A stretch of 64,000 bases of DNA from Epiperipatus broadwayi (GCA_028023455.1 JAQFVV010000556.1:246001-310000), one strand, 5' to 3'. Positions 9,408-22,744 are shown, counted from the first letter of the stretch. Numbers and translations are program-made. The notes: generated by a model not told the origin, from the letters alone.

Positions 9408-11257
9408 CTACATGTTTAATTATATAGTAACTTATTTATAAGCATGATTCTTTACATTCAGATACAAATAATTATTGCTTTTATTCCATTTGTTTTTATT
9501 TGATTTCTGTTATTTTGCTTCATCCAATCCTTCTGTTTGTCTAATACAAGGCTAAAGCTTACATGATACTGTATATAAAAATTATAGTGGTTTTAAATTC
9601 AAATTAACTTCTATTTTTTGCCTTTATAAGAACCTCATTAATGCTACAACATGAAGAATGAGTCCAGGCCAAATGGAAGTTTGAAATGTCATGTGCATTA
9701 GCCTAATCGCTAATTTACAATTACAATTTATTAACATAGCGCTATATAAATAAATACCTTATTATATACTTTTTATTAAGTAAAAGACACAGATATCCAA
9801 TAGCGGTCGATACATAGATATTTGGCCCTATGTTAATCTGGATTGATTAGATGTCAGATGGTTATGGTTGTACTGACTGAAAAAGTACGATAAATGATTC
9901 ATCCTTAATTACGGATGGGTGACGTGTTACACTCCTCTATGGAAGCTGAGCCGTCATATGTGTGAAAACTGGCATTCGAAATCAATACTAGTTTTAAATT
10001 TATTTTATAATTAAAATTAAGTTAACATATACATATTTGTAAATTTTTTATTTGTTTTAAAATATATATACATAAATTTAAAAAAAAGTTAAAGAAAATT
10101 ACCAAAATTATAATTTTTTACCTTGATTATAATGTTTAAATGCACTGATTTACAATAACTGAATATATGAACTAGTATTTAGCACTGAATGGTTTCCTTT
10201 CTATATTTTTAACATTCTAATAACAATATCTTATAGTGACTTTATAAACACATTTTAAAACATTTTAATAAACAGAATCAGTAAATCTTATAAAAGCTAT
10301 TTATCGTAAAATATATCTTCACATGTCGTGTAAATATATACTGCTATAATTTTAAATTGTAAATAAATCAAGCATTTATAAATTTGATACATCTTTCTTT
10401 AAATGTAAACTTTAAACATCTGATTATCTGGCTTACAAGCAATATAGTCAATATCTTCAAGGTTTTACTATTATTGCCATAGTGTTTACATTTTCCATTT
10501 CCTGTAGAAGAGTGTTGCTAAATTGCTTTCTTTCACAATCTGAATAATCAATGATGAAATGAAAATAGAAAAAAATACAAGCCATTATGACATTCAAGAT
10601 ATATGTATGATATAAGACTGATTCTGAATAACAAAACTATAGAAATTACAATCTCAGCTTGTTTGAAACAATTTTAGTTACAGATCATATTGCTTCAGCT
10701 TCAAGAAGTGAAATGATATCTATTTTGTGATGAATAGTAATCGTAAATTTTATAAAAATAATTATTTTTAAACATGAAAATAGATTGAAGAAAAGAAATA
10801 TGACCAAACAAATTTATTCAAGAATCATTGCTTGCTGATTGTTTGCACTTATCTTTCAAATCTGAAGGTCATTCCACTACTCCCTCTTTGGAATCCTGAT
10901 AATTGCCTTGCTGCAGCATTCGATTCCAATTTAAACATTAAAAGTAATTTTGAAAAAAAATTATAATGACTGAATCATTAAATAATAAATATTTGCATGT
11001 ACCTTATGTATATATAAAATCATTCAATTAATACTAACGATTATATTTGAATTTTTTTTTTCCAATAGGCAATTCGAATCAGCCAAACCACCTAATCATA
11101 AGTTCTGAGGCCAAATATTAGCCCGTTTTCTATTCTCTATTTCCTATCGTCTTATCTCATGTTTTAACACCACATTAACATTATATTCGTATTTTTAAGT
11201 TTTGACACCACATTAACATTATATTCGTATTTTTAAGTTTTAATATCCTGTTTTTTA
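9408..11257. other. AT-rich non-coding DNA
   Basis: I see no coding region and no RNA gene. A more complex patch lies at about 9780-9970. At 11164-11243 a ~41-bp unit (CACCACATTAACATTATATT) is present twice in tandem. Confidence 0.5.
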
Positions 11258-12022
11258 ATTAAAACGGATTTGAACACAGACTTTCAAACTGCTTTCAGCT
11301 ATCTATTCCATCTTATATAACTGATACATATGATCACATATGTGTAAAAAAGGTAAATGATCTCCAACATATATATTTTATGCTGAGCCAGCACTCATCA
11401 AATGGGTCGACTCATCCTATCCCATATATATATAATCAGTGCTTGCTCTATATTAAAAATAGCAAATCTTCAAACTTTAATGGACAGACTTCAGTTTTCT
11501 CCATCTCCAACTCTTCAGCTATCCATATCATTGAAAATCTGAAGATGGCATATTCAAAATCCCTTGTTTACTAATTTTGTTGTCATACTTATGCTAACCA
11601 TAAGTCATTTTAACCCCTCATATGTAGGACCTTAAGACCATTTAAATATATAGAGGATGGATGGGCAGAATATAGGCTGGATCTGTAATATTTAAATAAT
11701 ACAAGTGTAGTGCTAAATGTAATTAGAGGGGTTTTGAACCCAGACTTTCAAGCTTCCTTCAATCATCTATGCCATCTTATACAACTGATACACATGACCA
11801 CATACATGTGAAAAAGATAAATAATCTTCAATATACATATTTCATGCTAAACCAGCATGGGCCAGATCATCATCTCTCACACATATTACATCAGTGCTCG
11901 GTTTATATTAAGATGTGGACATGTGTATCAGTGGTATAAGATGGAGTGGATGATTGAAGGGAACTTAAAAGTCTGGGTTCAAATCCCTTTTAATTACCCC
12001 TAGCTTAAGTATATATATATAT
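11258..12022. repeat. R1 repeat family, copy 1 (inverted-repeat, tRNA-like B box)
   Basis: The copy opens with the complement of GGTTCAAATCC (as GGATTTGAACACAGACTTTC) and closes with GTCTGGGTTCAAATCCC then CTAGCTTAAGTATATATA, so its ends are inverted. The block from 11690 closely matches the complement of 22745-23112. Recurring parts are CACATGACCACATACATGTG, AATCAGTGCTCAGTTTATATT-type stretches, and ACCTTAAGACCATTTAAATA. GGGTTCAAATCCC fits the RNA polymerase III B box. With AGTGG upstream as a weak A box and a TA-rich tail, a tRNA-derived SINE origin is possible but unproven. Confidence 0.75.
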
Positions 12023-15000
12023 TGAAGCTGGAAATATAGTACATATTCCTGCTTCACCTAGTGCCAATGTCATCAGCACTAGTCTGGGTTTGAACCCAAT
12101 CTTTATTAACTGACACCCATCTCATAATAGGTGGTAGTATATTTTAATCAATATTATAATCTTTTATATTTTCATTAATCTTATTTTATAGTTAAAACTA
12201 ACCTTTTATATTAGTTTATTTATTTTATATTTGTAAAAATGTATATTGTGTTTATTTTATCAAATTGAATTGAATCCTAGATATCTATAAAATGTTACAA
12301 ATATTTCAAATTCTTTATTAGTTTCTTCAATAAATCAGTTGGTAACATTTTATATTTATCTTTTAATCAATGTACACTTGAGAATCAATTATTTAAACAC
12401 TGTAATATTTTTAAGAAATATTTTGTAAAAGTTTATACCAAATATGTTTGACAGTCATTGTACCAAATTTTTCTGAATAAAATCTACATGTTGTTAATCT
12501 AAACCATAATTAAATAGATTTTGTTAGTACAATGACTGATAAACTTAATATGCTTGTTGTTGTTGTTTTTTTAATTAGCAAATAACCCTTGGGGCATATT
12601 CATGCAGAGTTAGAGATTTTCCCTCCAAAATGGCACCAACCTCACAGAACTGCTGAGAGCAGTTACAATTGGTGGAGGTCAGTGTAGATTTAATCCTTTA
12701 GATAAGACCAGAACACATAAATATTGGAAAATTTGATTAAGAATTAATTATTGTTGAGTTTACTGAAGAGAAGTGATTAATTTATATACAAGACATCATG
12801 CCTAAAAGAATGGCTGGCTAAAAGATCGATCATGCTTCCCAGAGCTCTGTCTCACCAGCTCATCAATGCCATCCAGTGCTGTCAACATCTAGCCGGAGTT
12901 CTGTCTGTGTCAAGTAAACCTGCTAATACTCTGACTGTAACTGCCTCTGTCAAGCCGTGAAACATCTTCTAATAGGTATATTATTATAATCTCCAATTTG
13001 CTGCAAGCCACTGATTTTATTTCACTTGTTTAAATCAATATTAATTTATATATTTTATATATATGTGTAATGTTTATACGGCTTGGTTTAAAATGCGTCT
13101 TTTAATTTTATTCAATTTAAAATATCAATTCTTATAAAATTTTACATTATTTTGATGCGGCAAATTAAATTAATTTTTGTCGGTTTGTTTAGATTATTTG
13201 ACTTACTGAAATGGCCAACTACAAAATTCAATGAGCTATTAACTTTAAATCCCCCCTGTTATTTTTTTTTTAATTTAAAAATTATTACAAGAAGACTTCC
13301 GTAAATTAATTAATAGAAAGCTCATTTAGTTTTGTACCTCATATTTATTTGAATGATTGAAATTATTTTAAAAGTATCTTACTATTACCTCCAATTTAAA
13401 ATAGCCCTGTAATTATTTCTGAAAGAATAAATAATTTTAGTGAATCAATTAAGTAAAATTTATCATAGAATTTTATCAGTATATATATATTTCATACATA
13501 TATTTTATTTGTCAGAAAATATTAAAATTATGATTTACAATTTATTAGTTTGATATTTAATGCCCATCTATGTTAATTAAAGACAAGTCCTATTTTGTAA
13601 TCTTCCGTGATGAGTGGGGAAAACAATTTTATATTTTAGTTTTAATTCTTGCCTTTCTTTTTGTAATATAATTTACTATTCATTCATTAATGACCTAACA
13701 TTTCTGGGACTTTACATTATATCAGGGAGCCAATGATTTTAATCAGGATTTATTATTTTGTTAATGATACACTATCTATCTATATATGTCTAAGGCATTG
13801 TGTATTTATAGTTACAACCATTTCTTTATTATTGCTATTCTTGCTTTGCTACCAACCTCTTAGGACCTTCGGAATCTGACCAGTCCAACCTTTTACACTC
13901 CCTCAAAGTAGACATAGTTCATACCAAGGGATTCTTTTCGAGCATTGCTATTAAGATGTATATGCACATCAAAATATTATTATGATTATTTAGAGACATG
14001 TTTGGCTGGAGGGCTAGCATTTCTCATCATCTAGTTGTATTTACTAGGAAATTGTCTGTAGTAAAGCCACCCAGGGGGTCAATAACAGACCTCATTTATT
14101 TTGTTGTAATCTATAATAGCATATTGCCTTCTTCATCATTTTATATCTTTATTTAGCAAACCTGAAATGCTCTCTGCCATGATGGCACGTCCTTCACAAA
14201 CAATTTCGTTAATTAATTAAATCTGACTGTATAATTGTCAATTATTTATTTAAGAACTATTTTGCTTCCCACACTCATTATATACAAATGACTTTAAATG
14301 TAATAGTGTTTTAAATGCCCATCTTTCATATTTTTTAATATATATATATATAAAACAGATTTATTTGTAATATCACATTTTATTGCTGATTAGTTTTTGG
14401 CCGACCAATTAACAAACTTTTACATTGTTTGTCAAAGCCGCATCAAAACGAATTAAATAAAATAACCAAGTTGTACAAACAAAGACTTAACTTATTTTGT
14501 ACTAAATTCTTTAATAAATTCCTATAATATTGTCATTTAAATAAGCTTAGTTTGTTATCAGTCCCAATCTCTAAGGTTAATTACTCTATTTGTTTATAAT
14601 ATTTATTTGATGTAAATTCACTTTTTTATAATGTTGCCATAAAGAATTATCATTATTACGGTTCAAACCATTAGTAATCGATCCAATCATATCTGTACCA
14701 TTCTGCAATCGTCAGAATCCATTAAATCATTGATTTTTCATATAAACCCTTTATTATTTTGAGTCTCTATGTGAACCATGACCTCCAGCTGGGACGGAAT
14801 AAAACCAAGCACTGCTAGTGTCATCACAAATGTTATCCATTAGTCAGAGAGGCAATAATTTAGGCAAATAGGTTAGGATTCATCCTTGTCCTGACATATG
14901 TATCTTGTGCATGGTTGGATTCAAGGTACTTTTGCTTGGATTATTGGTCTTGTTGAATGAATACACGACTTTGACCGGCATAGAGGCTGCATTTTTTTTC

Positions 15001-17340
15001 CGAGTTTGGACGCCCAAATCGTGGGGCCTGTTAATTATTCCCACACCCTGAATAATTCATTAGCTATATGTGTATAATTTGCTATATATAATTTAATATA
15101 TACATAATTTTCCAGAATATAAAATGATTTAGTTTTGTCATATTGATTTTATAAAATCAAATACTGTTTGTTAATAAATGAAAGAGGAATACCATGTTTT
15201 CCATCCATAGTCTGTAATTTTTTTTTTTTTGATAAACAGATTAATTAAAAGTGAAAACTCATATGGTTAAATAGATTGTATAAAATATGAAAGTAGTTTG
15301 AACTACTATATTAATTAGTTTGAACTACTACATTAATGTATATGTAAGTTTTTTCTTTTACTTCCAGAGTTTTGTTATGTAGATTTTTTTTTTTTCTACT
15401 TTTCTCCCATGTTTGATAAGAACGGAAATATTTGTATAGAATTTTTTTTTCTTGTTAATTGAGTATATAATGTTGTGATTATTTTAAAGCAAAGTGTAAA
15501 GAATTTGATACGTGTATGGATTTTTTTTTTTCCAACTTTTTCTCCAGAATGATATTTCATATATATAGTTTTATATAACAAGATTGTGTATTGAATTTTG
15601 AAAATTTTCGTCGTTCTGGTCGTCACTTGAAAACTCCTAGTCAAGGCATTTTTTTTTTAATGTTTTTGTTTTTGTTTCATTGTATGTCCGGAGAAATGAA
15701 GCAGTCAGTCTTAGCTTAAGATTGTGCTTCATGTTTCCATCTACTAACCTATGTTTAAATCCCTATTTCCTATCCCGCTCCTTTTGTCGTGTATATATAT
15801 TTCATGTATATATTTGAGATGCGCGCCTAAATTATAAAATTTAATGTTTCAATAACATGTTTTAAAATTATTATTAATTCTTTTTATTAATTATTAGTTC
15901 TTTTTTATTTATGTATTATAGATGCGGCTCAAATATATACATAGTAGCAAAACTTACTAACAAAATATTGATGTTTTAAATATTTCTTATATGTCATTTT
16001 TAGCTTTTTCTTTTTAAATTGCTTGTTTTTCTATTAAGCTATATATTTTTTATAAAATCCAATATGGAAGATGTGACTGTTGTAATTGTCCAAAAATAAT
16101 TAAAGGGAGGTATTTTTTAATTAAAGTTTTATTTAAAATAAATGGGATTAAGTAGATTAAAGATTTACTTGTGTTAAAAACATGTTGTCAAATCTATTTC
16201 TAATCTGGAAATAGATTTGAATTTATTTTTGGACGTTACCTTACAATTGCATCTTCAAAAACAACTGATAAAAGAAAAGGTATAAAATGACTGAATTTTG
16301 AATCAGAGGGATTAACTACTATTGCAACAGGGGATTAGCTACTTTTAGAGAGAGGTATTATACACATATTTCGTTTTGCTTGAAACTTACAAATGATGTA
16401 GCAGTAAATCCACCACTCTTCAGTGGCCTCTGCCGCTACCATAATATCCTGCTGCCCTGAAATGAAGAAAGATCTAAAAAGAACTTTAGAATGCTAATAA
16501 AAGTTTGCCGTCACCAAGAATTCATTTTGGATCCTCAATTTGCCATACATGAGCTGTACTTGGAAAATAGACTTATTAAATGTCGCAAGGTAACTTTTAT
16601 GCTACTATTTGAAAATGAATCTAGCCTCACTAATCTCAAATCCTGCTATCAAGATTCTAACGTATTGTACAATTTTCTATCTTTTAAATTAATATGTTTT
16701 TTTTTATATATAAATAACATGTAATTTGCTCTTCAATAATTTCTATAAATTTAATCCTATCTCATATGCTTTAACTTCTTTTTTATTTTGGTGCGGTCAT
16801 TTATTTATATATATTTATTATTTGATTTATATATCTGCTTGCTTATTAATATGTCAATCTAAAACAATCTGATGAATTGAATTTTCTAAAAATCCTTTCT
16901 TCTTTTTAAGTAAACCTTCATGAATCAAGTTTATTAACGTTCCCTTAAAATATAATGTATTGTTAATTAATACGTTTGCCAGATTGTTTTATGAATCAAC
17001 ATTTTAGGTTCGTTTTTAATATAAAAATTGATTTGTTTAACTCTGAAAATCCAGAACTTAAGCTAATTAATGCTTTGAAATCTTATAAAATATTATTTAT
17101 TTAATTCTAAAATAAGGCGACTTAATTGTTTTACATATATATATAACTGCTAGTTTTTTTATTTATATACTCTTAAAATGTATGCTTAAAATATCAAATA
17201 AAGTACTTCTATATTTCATTTATTATAAAATCGCGAAAGTGGGATTAATTTATTTCAAATATCAGAAAAGGGATGGGGGTAAATCTTAATGTTTCTTTTA
17301 CTAGGTAAAATCTTAATGTATATTTTATTAAATGAAATAT
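12023..17340. other. AT-rich non-coding DNA with a few more complex patches
   Basis: No protein-like reading frame is visible. Patches with higher GC lie at about 12590-12975 (longest plus frame near 12829, about 43 codons, no motif) and 14750-15060. A short remnant of R1 (CTGGGTTTGAACCC) lies near 12085. GTTTGAACTACTA is duplicated in tandem near 15297-15325. Confidence 0.45.
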
Positions 17341-17370
17341 TCTCTCTCTCTATATATATATATATATATT
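17341..17370. repeat. (CT)n(TA)n microsatellite
   Basis: A run of CT dinucleotides passes directly into a run of TA dinucleotides. Confidence 0.95.
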
Positions 17371-17406
17371 ATAATTGCATAGCACATTATAGTATTCAAA
17401 CAAGGG

Positions 17407-17712
17407 TCATTTATTTTTAAAGCAGTAAAACTTTTCAAGGTTGTTAGTGACATTTATCATATCGTACTGTGTTCCTGACATATAGCCGATCTTCGTGATT
17501 ATATATCTGTGCTTCTTAATCTGGGGGTTACGACAAAATTGAACCCATAGATTTCTTCTCATTCCATAGATAGTTGATCTATGTGGAACCACATTTATTC
17601 CGTATAAAATGCCTCTGGCAGTGATCCCGTAAGTTTGGCGCATGCTGTGCATATTCACTTTGTAGATAAAAGGACCTCTCGCGTTGGTTATACCTGCAAA
17701 AGTCTGGGCCAC
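17407..17712 (-). CDS. Unrecognised open segment, possible exon or gene relic
   Basis: A 101-codon open frame with composition richer than its surroundings. It contains FAGITNARGPFIYKVNMHS, GITARGILYGINVVPHRS and MRRNLWVQFCRNPQIKKH. The amino-acid mix is protein-like rather than the K/N/I/F noise of most frames in this window, and the frame stays open upstream of the listed start. I see no catalytic motif, signal peptide or membrane segment. I do not recognise the family. It could be one exon of a host gene, a fragment of an unidentified element, or chance. Confidence 0.25.
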   Translation of the reverse strand: MAQTFAGITNARGPFIYKVNMHSMRQTYGITARGILYGINVVPHRSTIYGMRRNLWVQFCRNPQIKKHRYIITKIGYMSGTQYDMINVTNNLEKFYCFKNK

Positions 17713-18764
17713 ACCATGCCTATCTACTTTTCGCTAAGCACTACCCAAGAAGAGGGTGTGAGATTTTGTTTTTCATCCAGAAGCACAACCTTTTTCTCTT
17801 AGTTATTTTAGGCTATTATGTCAGCACCGCAAACTTCTTCGTATTATTTCTTTTGCTTCATGACCCAGTTTTAATGCTTTAATATTAAAATTGTGCTCTG
17901 CTTAATATATATATATGCCAACTACTTCTATTTTATTCATTAAGATTATTTCAATCATATACAATCTCACCGTCGGAATTTATATATCTATTTAAGAGTA
18001 TCTATATGCCTTGGGGAAAATAAAGCGTTCATGTTACTATTGTTTAAAATAATTTTTCAATAAATATTTTTGTCATAGTTCAAATATAATCTTTTAACTG
18101 TCTTTTGTTTATTTTCACGACCTCAATGGCGTGAAAATAATTTATATCATATGTATAATGAATTTCAGAACGCTCCCCTAAATCATATGTTAGTCACCAC
18201 ATTTCAGAACCGTAAATCAAAGCGTTAATGGCAGTATTATCATAATTCTTTCTAATATTCGATTGGCATTTTAATATTGGACCCACCAAAGATGTGTGTT
18301 TATTTATATATCATTTAGCTAATAAAGAGCATATGAGAACTAATAGCGTGAATGACACTATGTAATCTCTTGCTCATTCACGCACATACTAATGTATTTA
18401 ATTTATAAATGTATATAAATAATTTTCCATTATATTAAAATATATTTTATTGTCTAACTTATTTGAGTAGTTCAAATTCCTTTTTCCTCCACTTCCATAT
18501 ATTTCAGCAATGCTTATGTATATTTTAATATAATCATAGTTAATAGATGTCTCATTGTTTTGCTCAGCTTTGCTACTCGGCCGGATTAAGATTAATTCTC
18601 ATGGGCCATCACTATTATGTTATCCATTAGGTGTTTGATCTGGGGTTTAGAGAGTGGGTTCAAATTCAGGCTGATCCCTGACCTAAATCTTGGGCTTGAC
18701 TGGGTTTGAAGTACATTTTGTGAGTTCCAGCTCATGTTAGATGGGTAAACATGTTTTGACTGGT
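17713..18764. other. Non-coding DNA flanking the large palindrome
   Basis: No gene is visible. Near 18300-18400 TAATAGCGTGAATGACAC and CTCATTCACGCACATACT form a loose inverted pair. A more complex block at 18592-18764 (containing GGGTTCAAATTC and GGGTTTGAAGTAC) abuts the left arm of the palindrome and has no counterpart beyond the right arm. Confidence 0.4.
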
Positions 18765-19230
18765 ACAATATATACTGCACTATTACAGATTCAGTATGTA
18801 TTCTGCCCATTCCTCCTGTGTATTTAAATGGTCTTAAGGTTCTACATGTAAGGGGTCAGGATGACTTACAGGCAACATGGGTATAACAACAAAATTGATA
18901 AACAAAAGCTTTGAATATGCCATCATCAAATTCTCAATGATATATGGATGGTTGAAAAGTTGGAAAGTGAGAAAAACTGAAGCCTGTCCATTAAAGTTTG
19001 AAGATTTTCTATCTTAATATAAACTGAACACTGATTATATATGTGTGTGGGAGATTATGATCAGGCCATGAGTGCTTGTTCCACATAAAATATGTATAGA
19101 TCATTTTTCTTTTTCACATGTATGTGGTCATGAATATCAGTTTTATATAATAGATTGGATTATTTAAGGAAGCTTGAAAGTCTGGGTTCAAATCCTCTCT
19201 AATTACATCTAACTTAAGTATATATACAAA
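18765..19230 (+). repeat. R1 repeat in left palindrome arm
   Basis: This unit runs from TCTGCCCATTCCTCC through CTTTTTCACATGTATGTGG to AGTCTGGGTTCAAATCC and AACTTAAGTATATATA. The B-box-like end and TA-rich tail lie on its right. Confidence 0.8.
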
Positions 19231-19299
19231 TATTTAAATATTAGAGATATAATTAATAACAAAAAGGGATTGAATATGAAATTATACAAATTAGAAAAG

Positions 19300-19510
19300 C
19301 AGATATCACTGAAATCATTAATAGAATTAAGAAGCTGAAATTGAACTGCACACATACTTACAAGATATGGTAATATATGGACAACTTATACTATATTTCA
19401 AGAGACTATATGTGAGTTATAAGGAAATTTGCTGTAATGATGTGAATCAGAGAAACTGAATTAAACTTGATGTCTTCTATTGCAATGAATTAAATAATGA
19501 TTGAAAGTTA
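19300..19510 (+). pseudogene. RTE 3'-end fragment in left palindrome arm
   Basis: The stretch from ATCACTGAAATCATTAATAG to ATATATGGACAACTTATAC matches the 3' coding end of the RTE copies at 9140-9370 and 44343-44600 (complement). It is heavily decayed and mirrored at about 21930-22140 in the other arm. Confidence 0.6.
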
Positions 19511-20040
19511 TATATGTTAATGCCTAAATTATTTTTTTATTTTTAATATAATCAGTATCTAAAATCATAAAAAAAATTGATACATATATATCTATAATAG
19601 ATTGAATCTGTATCATTATTATATGTAACAATTTATATTTAAATATTTTTTATAAACCAAATATACTTTCAATATGCTAATGTCTTAATCATGGTTATCC
19701 ACACAATAGTATATCTTTACTCATTTTTTACTTATTTCAGTACTATGGATTTTCTGAGTGATTATATGTTCATTTTGGACAATAAGCCAAACAAGTTTCC
19801 TTGATTTTTTTCTTTCTATTGTTTCTTTCTTCTCAAACTACTTCAGCAATATCTGGATTGAACTCATGCTCATGTTCTTTTGGATACCACAAAATATTGA
19901 TGCATTTATAGAATTTCTTTTTGCTTTTCTATATACAAATGAATGCTTCATCATTCTTATCCCCAAATTTTACCCCAGTTTCCTCATAGTACATATTTCA
20001 GCAGCCAATTGTCCATGGCTTAAACAACACTAGATCAGTT

Positions 20041-20690
20041 TTATAAATGGAGAGCTGGTAAAATGTACATAAAAAACCTTTCTTTTCAAATACATGTGTA
20101 TATTTTTCTTTTAATATTAGTTTATTTCTGCCAAAAACATTATATTCAAGTTTAATTTTATGATTAATTTTATCATTATTATGTTTCTATCTAATATTAA
20201 TAATTTGACCAAGATATTCACAGTTGTTAACTTTTACTAATTTGTGATTATCAATCTTCATTTTCTTTTTCTAATACATCCATTAACTATTACTCTAGTC
20301 TTTTGGCATTTATTTTTAGTCCTTTCTCAATTTCATTTGATAATTTTTTCAACATTTCTGAAGTTATGAAGCATAATTTGCAAAAATACCCATATCTTCA
20401 AAATCTAGATGATTTATATTATCTTCATTTACTTTTATACCATAAGTTCCCCATTTTAATACATAAAATACTTTTTCTAAAACTGCAATAAAAATTTGGG
20501 AGATATGGAATCATCTTGTCCTTTACTTCCTTCAGTGTTAATCTTAATAAGATCATGTAATCTAAACACTGAATTTGCACTTTGATAGTTATTCTCCAGA
20601 AGTTGGCAATGACATGAGTCTAAATCTTTAATTACTGTTGAAATGATTGTAGAATCAAATGCATTTTCATTATCTACAATCTAAAATATA
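20041..20690 (-). pseudogene. RTE reverse-transcriptase fragment in left palindrome arm
   Basis: On the minus strand the reading FDSIIISTVIKDLDS then IKINIEGSKGQDDSISPKF matches the AFDSI and RQGDSISPKLF regions of the RTE at 44326-47600. Nucleotide similarity continues to about 20041. Stops and indels are frequent. Its orientation is opposite to the 3' fragment at 19300-19510, so the RTE copy was rearranged before the arms were formed. Confidence 0.82.
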
Positions 20691-20747
20691 ATAACTCATA
20701 ATTCATTGGTCCTATATATAATTTATCTCAATATTTGGATGAGTTTT

Positions 20748-21400
20748 TATATTTTAGATTGTAGATAATGAAAAGCCATTTGATTCTATAATCATTTCAA
20801 CAGTAATTAAAGATTTAGACTCATGTCATTGCCAACTTCTGGAGAATAACTATCAAAGTGCAAATTCAGTGTTTAGACTACATGATCTTATTAAGATTAA
20901 CATTGAAGGAAGTAAAGGACAAGATGATTCCATATCTCCCAAATTTTTACTGCAGTTTTAGAAAAAGTATTTTATGTATTAAAATGGGGAACTTATGGTA
21001 TAAAAGTAAATGAAGATAATATAAATCATCTAGATTTTGAAGATGTGGGTATTTTTGCAAATTATGCTTCATAGCTTCAGAAATGTTGAAAAAATTATCA
21101 AATGAAATTGAGAAAGGACTAAAAATAAATGCCAAAAGACTAGAGTAATAGTTAATGGATGTACTAGAAAGAGAAAATGAAGATTGATCATCACAAATTA
21201 GTAAAAGTTAACAACTGTGAATATCTTGGTCAAATTATTAATATTAGATAGAAACATAATAATAATAAAATTAATCATAAAATTAAACTTGAATATAATG
21301 TTTTTGGCAGAAATAACCTAATATTAAAAGGAAAATATACACATGTATTTGAAAAGGAAGGTTTTTATGTACGTTTTATCAGCTCTCCATTTATAAAACT
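20748..21400 (+). pseudogene. RTE reverse-transcriptase fragment in right palindrome arm
   Basis: Mirror image of 20041-20690 with few differences. It shows the same FDSIIISTVIKDLDS reading, here on the plus strand, and the same lesions, so the lesions predate the inverted duplication. Confidence 0.82.
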
Positions 21401-22214
21401 GATCTAGTGTTGTTTAAGCCATGAACAATTGGACTGCTGAAATGTGTACTATGAGGAAACTAGGGTAAAATTTGGGGATAAGAATGATGAAGCATTCATT
21501 TATATATAGGAAAGCAAAAAGAAATTCTATAAATGCATCAATATTTTGTGGTATCCAAAAGAACATGAGCATGGGTTCAATCCAGATATTGCTGAAGTAG
21601 TTTGAAAAGAAAGAAACAATAGAAAGAAAAAATCAAGGAAACTTGTTTGGCTTATTGTCCAAAATGAACATATAATCACTCAGAGAATCCATAGTATTGA
21701 AATAAGTAAAAAATGAGTAAAGATATACTGTTGTGTGGATAACCATGATTAAGACATTAGCATATTGAAAGTATGTTTGGTTTATAAAATTAATATTTAA
21801 ATATAAATTGTTACATATAATAATGATACAGATTCAATCTATTATAGTTATATATGTATCAATTTTTTTTATAATTTTAGATACTGATTATATTAAAAAT
21901 AAAAAAATAATTTAGGCATTAACATATATAACTTTCAATCATTATTTAATTCATTACAATAGAAGACATCATCAAGTTTAATCCAGTTTCTCTGATTCAC
22001 ATCATTCCAGCAAATTTCCTTATAACTCACATAGTCTCTTGAAATATAGTTTAAGTTGTTCATATATTACCATATCTTGTAAGTATGTGTGCAGCTCAAT
22101 TTCAACTTCTTAATTCTATTAATGATTTCAGTGATATCTGCTTTTCTCATTTGTATAATTTCATATTCAATCCCTTTTTGTTATTAATTATATCTTTAAT
22201 ATTTAAATATTTGT

Positions 22215-22682
22215 ATATATACTTAAGCTAGATGTAATTAGAGAGGATTTGAACCCAGACTTTCAAGTTTCCTTAAATAATCCAATCTATTATATAAAAC
22301 TGATATTCATGACCACACATACATGTGAAAAAGAAAAATGATCTCCAATATACATATTTCATGTGGAACAAACACTCATCAGTTGGGCCTGATCATAATC
22401 TCCCACACACATATATAATCAGTGCTCAGTTTATATTAAGATAGGAAATCTTCAAACTTTAATGGATAGGCTTCAATTTTTTTCACTCTCCAACTCTTCA
22501 GCCATCTATATATCATTGACAATTTGATGATGGCATATTCAAAGCCCTTGTTTATCAATTTTGTTGTTATACCCATGTTGCCTGTAAGTCATTCTGACCC
22601 CTTATATGTAGAACCTTAAGACCATTTAAATACACAGGAGGAATGGGCAGAATACATATTGAATCTGTAATATTTAAGTGCA
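22215..22682 (-). repeat. R1 repeat in right palindrome arm
   Basis: Mirror image of the R1 unit at 18765-19230, starting TACTTAAGCTAGATG and GGATTTGAACCCAGACTTTC. It ends at the TA microsatellite. Confidence 0.8.
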
Positions 22683-22716
<34 letters not shown>

Positions 22717-22744
22717 TATACTTATATATATATATATATATACT
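22683..22744. repeat. (TA)n microsatellite between R1 units
   Basis: A long TA run broken only by ACTATACT near its middle. It joins the TA-rich tails of two R1 units and marks the right edge of the palindrome. Confidence 0.95.

Larger units (their letters stand above)
18765..22690. repeat. Giant near-perfect palindrome, ~1.93 kb arms, ~57 bp spacer
   Basis: Left arm positions pair with right arm positions whose sum is about 41440: CTAAAATATA at 20681-20690 pairs with 20748-20757, and the stretch around 19211 pairs with 22229. Arms are very similar: two 62-codon frames in opposite arms (20303-20491 plus, 20947-21135 minus) differ at only two residues. Each arm holds, from outside in, an R1 unit, an RTE 3'-end fragment, unidentified DNA and an RTE reverse-transcriptase fragment. 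So the palindrome postdates those insertions. It could be an inverted duplication or an assembly or read foldback artefact. Confidence 0.88.

Noticed and set aside
11970-11985. GGGTTCAAATCCC as part of a tRNA gene
   Set aside because: No acceptor stem, anticodon arm or D arm folds around it; it is a repeat-family feature.
18930-19000. CTGATGATGG-like stretches in R1 copies (for example 22520 complement region and 11538) that resemble a hammerhead first core
   Set aside because: No GAAA core or cleavage triplet follows at the required distance in any copy.
19758-20033. 91-codon plus frame in the palindrome arm
   Set aside because: F/I/S-rich low-complexity translation of the non-coding strand next to RTE fragments; no motif.
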